Shown here: piece by piece, positions 6,921-9,038 of the stretch
Position numbering within the stretch: the first letter of the stretch is position 1
Layout: the number at the start of each line of letters is the position of its first letter
From: DATAYA01 sp036272815
Lineage (GTDB): Bacteria; Pseudomonadota; Alphaproteobacteria; Acetobacterales; Acetobacteraceae
Assembly (NCBI GenBank): GCA_036272815.1
Contig: DATAYA010000158.1
Span: 1-9,038 of the forward strand
Length of the DNA stretch: 9,038 nt
Direction: 5' to 3'
The notes under the pieces: model-generated
What the model saw: the letters and a program-made list of their open reading frames with translations, nothing else
Told to the model about the DNA's origin: nothing
Databases searched by the model: none
Made by a program: the position numbers and the translations under genes

Positions 6921-6947
6921 GACGAGCCGCCGCTTTATCGGTTCGTC
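6921..6947 (+). terminator. Hairpin downstream of purA
   Basis: GACGAGCCG (6921-6929) pairs with CGGTTCGTC (6939-6947) over 9 bp including one G-U pair, around a 9-nt loop. It begins 21 nt after the purA stop. No U-tract follows (AATCCTCG), so it may be a Rho-assisted terminator or an mRNA 3' end-stabilising hairpin rather than a textbook intrinsic terminator. Confidence 0.4.
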
Positions 6948-6960
6948 AATCCTCGCCCGC

Positions 6961-6966
6961 GATAAT
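6961..6966 (+). promoter_or_regulatory. Possible -10 box upstream of the pseudokinase gene
   Basis: GATAAT matches TATAAT at 5 of 6 positions and lies 29 nt before the ATG at 6996. No convincing -35 box is found at 16-18 bp upstream. It stands directly after the purA hairpin, where a separate promoter would be expected. An A/T-rich hexamer is unusual in this GC-rich sequence. Confidence 0.25.
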
Positions 6967-6995
6967 GGCGGTCCCGAGCGGATCGCAAAGCCATC

Positions 6996-9038
6996 ATGGC
7001 GACCACGCAGCCTCTCGAATGCCTGATCGGCGGGCAATATGCCCTCGACCCGGCCCGCAAGCTTACGCATGCGGGGGGCGGGTTGCCCACCTGCGCCGCG
7101 ATCGACCGGCGCGCATCCGCGCACGCCGCGGGTCCGGCGCTGATGGCGGTGCAGGCGCGGCTCTCGCTGCCGCCGCGGGCACGCGTCATCACGACGTTGC
7201 ACGGCGCCCGCATCGATGGCGTGCTGCTGCCGTTTGCGGCCGGTCCCGGGCCGGAGCGCTCCGATGCTCCCGGCGCGCTGCCGGGCGCGGTTCCGTCGGG
7301 TGCCTGGGTCGTCTGCCCGGCGCCCCCCGGGCCGCCGCTGACGCTGGAGCGGCCCTGGACCGAGACGGAGCTGATCGATTGCGTGCTGCGCCCGATCGCC
7401 GCCGCCCTGGACGGGTTGGCTGAACGCGGCGTCACCCATCGCGCGATCCGGCCGAACAACGTGTTCCGCGCCGGTCCCGGCGAGCCTTGCGTGCTCGGCT
7501 GCGCCTGGGCCTCCCCGCCGGCAGCACTCCAGCCGGACGCCTTCGAGCCGCCCTACATCGCCGCCTGCCTGCCCGCCGGCCGTGGTGAGGGCAGCATCGC
7601 CGACGACGTGTTCGCGCTCGGCGTGCTGCTGATCGCACTTGCCTCCGGCGCGCTGCCGGGCGACGGGCTCGACGACGCGGCGCTGCTGCGTCGCCGGTTG
7701 GATCAGGGCAGCTTCGCCGCGACCGCCGGGCGGCTCGTGCTGCCGCCCCTGATCGCCGACCTTGCGCGCACGATGCTGGCCGAGGACCCGGAGCATCGCC
7801 CCTCCCCCGCGTTGCTGCTGGCGCCCTCGATGGCCCGGACGCGGCGTACCATCGCGCGCGACGCGCGGCGGGCGCAGAGGCCGTTCGAGGCTGATGGCGA
7901 GGCGGCCGGGGGCGACGGAAGCCGGGGCGACGGAAGCCGTGGCGACGGAAGCCGGGGTGACGGAGGCCGGGGCGACGGGGTATGGGGCGCCCGCGCGCTC
8001 GCGCACGCACTCGGCCGCGATCCGGCGCGCGGCGCGGCGGCGTTGCGGCAGGGCAGCGTGGATCGGTGGCTGCGGCGCAGCCTCGGCGATCCGATGCTGG
8101 CGGTGCGGCTCGACGAGCTGCAGCGCGCCGATCCGGTGGTCGCGCACGGCGGCGACGAGCCGCCGCCGGGTGCTGCCGAAACGGACTCGCTGCTGGTGAT
8201 GCGTACCTGCGCCGCAATCGATCCGCTGGCGCCGCTCTGGTGGCACGGCATGGCGCTCTGGCCGGACGGGCTCGGCCCGGCGCTGGCCGAGGCGTCGGTG
8301 CTCGGCGCGCCCGGCCCGCTGGCCGCGTTCGAGCGGCTGGTGGCGGTGGAGGCGATCGTGTCCTGGGCGCACGCGCGCGGCCAGCGTTCCGACGTGATCG
8401 GACTGCGGATCGACGCCCGCCAGCATCGTGCCTGGCTGCGCGGCGGGCGCGCGTCGTCCGGCCGGCTCGGGCGACTCTGCGTGGCCCTCAACCCTTTGCT
8501 GCCCTGTCTCAGCCCGCTGGTCGACCACGCTTGCGTCATCCGCCCGGCCGAACTGCTGATGGCTCTCGACGCCGCGGCCGCCACGCCGTCGCGCGCGGCC
8601 TCGCCGATCGACGCCCCGGTCGCGGACTTCCTGTCCGCCCGCAGCGACGAGCGGCTGGATGCCGACCTCGCCGCCTGCATTGATGCTGCCGCGACACCGG
8701 CGCAGGCAGCACTCGCCCAACTTCGGGTGCTGGCTCGCGTGCACGCCCGGAGCCAGGTCGAGAAATTGCCCGGCCTTGCGGCCTGGTCGGGCGAGGCTGC
8801 GCGAGCGGCGATCGGCCTCTGCGTGGGCCGCTCGCGGCGGCGAAAGGTGGAGGCGAAGCTGCCGGCCGCAATCGCCACCGGCAGGCTGCCGGCGATCCTC
8901 GCCCTGCTCGATGATCCGGCGGCGCAGGAGGCCGACGCAATCGGCGTCCGCGCCGCCATCCAGGAAGTGGCCGCGATCGATGACGAAATGGCAGCGCTGG
9001 CCGATGGAGCCGCCGCGCGCGGCGCGGCCTCACGGCGG
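6996..9038 (+). CDS. Protein kinase-like protein, predicted pseudokinase, cut by the right edge
   Basis: A frame of 681 codons runs from the ATG at 6996 to the last base without a stop, so the C-terminus lies outside the window. An in-frame TAA at 6963 makes 6996 the first ATG; no strong ribosome site is seen. Residues about 16-275 follow the Hanks-type kinase plan in degenerate form. There is a GGG loop (27-29), and ALMAVQ (48-53) stands where VAxK is expected. The catalytic loop HRAIRPNN (148-155) is in the place of HRDLKPEN, LGCAWA (167-172) in the place of DFG, and ADDVFALGVLLIALASGALP (202-221) corresponds to 'SDVFSLGVVLYELLTG'. Helix I with AEDPEHRPS (262-270) follows. The catalytic Asp, catalytic-loop Lys, DFG Asp and probably the ATP-binding Lys are missing; N155 is kept. 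Next come a GDGSR repeat linker (306-328) and about 350 unrecognised residues rich in Ala/Leu helices. It is likely a cytoplasmic scaffold or regulator; no membrane segment is seen. Confidence 0.8.
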   Translation, partial: MATTQPLECLIGGQYALDPARKLTHAGGGLPTCAAIDRRASAHAAGPALMAVQARLSLPPRARVITTLHGARIDGVLLPFAAGPGPERSDAPGALPGAVPSGAWVVCPAPPGPPLTLERPWTETELIDCVLRPIAAALDGLAERGVTHRAIRPNNVFRAGPGEPCVLGCAWASPPAALQPDAFEPPYIAACLPAGRGEGSIADDVFALGVLLIALASGALPGDGLDDAALLRRRLDQGSFAATAGRLVLPPLIADLARTMLAEDPEHRPSPALLLAPSMARTRRTIARDARRAQRPFEADGEAAGGDGSRGDGSRGDGSRGDGGRGDGVWGARALAHALGRDPARGAAALRQGSVDRWLRRSLGDPMLAVRLDELQRADPVVAHGGDEPPPGAAETDSLLVMRTCAAIDPLAPLWWHGMALWPDGLGPALAEASVLGAPGPLAAFERLVAVEAIVSWAHARGQRSDVIGLRIDARQHRAWLRGGRASSGRLGRLCVALNPLLPCLSPLVDHACVIRPAELLMALDAAAATPSRAASPIDAPVADFLSARSDERLDADLAACIDAAATPAQAALAQLRVLARVHARSQVEKLPGLAAWSGEAARAAIGLCVGRSRRRKVEAKLPAAIATGRLPAILALLDDPAAQEADAIGVRAAIQEVAAIDDEMAALADGAAARGAASRR
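7911..7979 (+). repeat. In-frame 15-bp tandem repeat in the pseudokinase gene (GDGSR pentapeptides)
   Basis: Four full units of consensus GGCGACGGAAGCCGG occupy 7911-7925, 7926-7940, 7941-7955 and 7956-7970, followed by a partial unit at 7971-7979. The first three differ at one position. They encode GDGSR three times, then GDGGR and GDG (residues 306-328), a flexible charged linker between the kinase-like part and the C-terminal region. Since 15 is a multiple of three, gain or loss of units keeps the frame. Confidence 0.9.

Noticed and set aside
7703..8959. A 418-codon minus-strand frame rich in Ser/Arg/Ala, and a similar 233-codon plus-strand frame at 7982-8683
   Set aside because: Both are shadows of the pseudokinase frame, which is open from 6996 to the window end with consistent GC3 and recognisable kinase-fold motifs.

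Overview
The window is about 9 kb of very GC-rich, gene-dense chromosomal DNA from an alphaproteobacterium, most likely of the Acetobacteraceae/Rhodospirillales type. This is inferred from codon use (G/C at nearly every third position), the aroK-aroB fusion, the hisZ/purA linkage and Caulobacter-like GCTA promoter cores. No similarity search was possible. I see no insertion sequence, phage gene, CRISPR array, tRNA or rRNA; the content is mostly housekeeping.

Layout from left to right: a short gene-free edge with a small tandem repeat (1-87); a GNAT acetyltransferase on the minus strand (88-570); divergent from it, an NTF2/SnoaL-like protein on the plus strand (664-1212); convergent with that, a single-chain shikimate kinase/3-dehydroquinate synthase on the minus strand (1230-2930). 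Divergent from this fusion is a very small single-pass membrane protein (2988-3128). It converges with a DUF3293-type protein on the minus strand (3140-3604). Both of these genes end inside one array of 15-bp repeats, and the repeat's CTAG supplies both stop codons. hisZ follows on the plus strand (3622-4773), then an NADPH-dependent FMN reductase on the minus strand (4811-5389), purA on the plus strand (5610-6899), and a large kinase-like gene that starts at 6996 and runs off the right edge with its frame open to the last base.

The pathway genes are aroKB (two steps of the shikimate pathway), hisZ (activator of the short form of HisG, first step of histidine synthesis) and purA (first committed step from IMP to AMP). 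Histidine and purine synthesis are metabolically linked, since HisG uses ATP and AICAR is returned to purines, and hisZ-purA adjacency is familiar from other proteobacteria. Here the pair is split by the opposed flavin reductase gene.

The points most worth a second look are: the right-hand gene, which reads as a pseudokinase (HRD to HRA, catalytic-loop Lys to Arg, no DFG, no clear VAIK lysine) with a large unrecognised C-terminal region; the 15-bp-period tandem repeats at three separate places, one in frame inside that pseudokinase; and promoter cores so close to the aroKB and hisZ start codons that these mRNAs may be leaderless.
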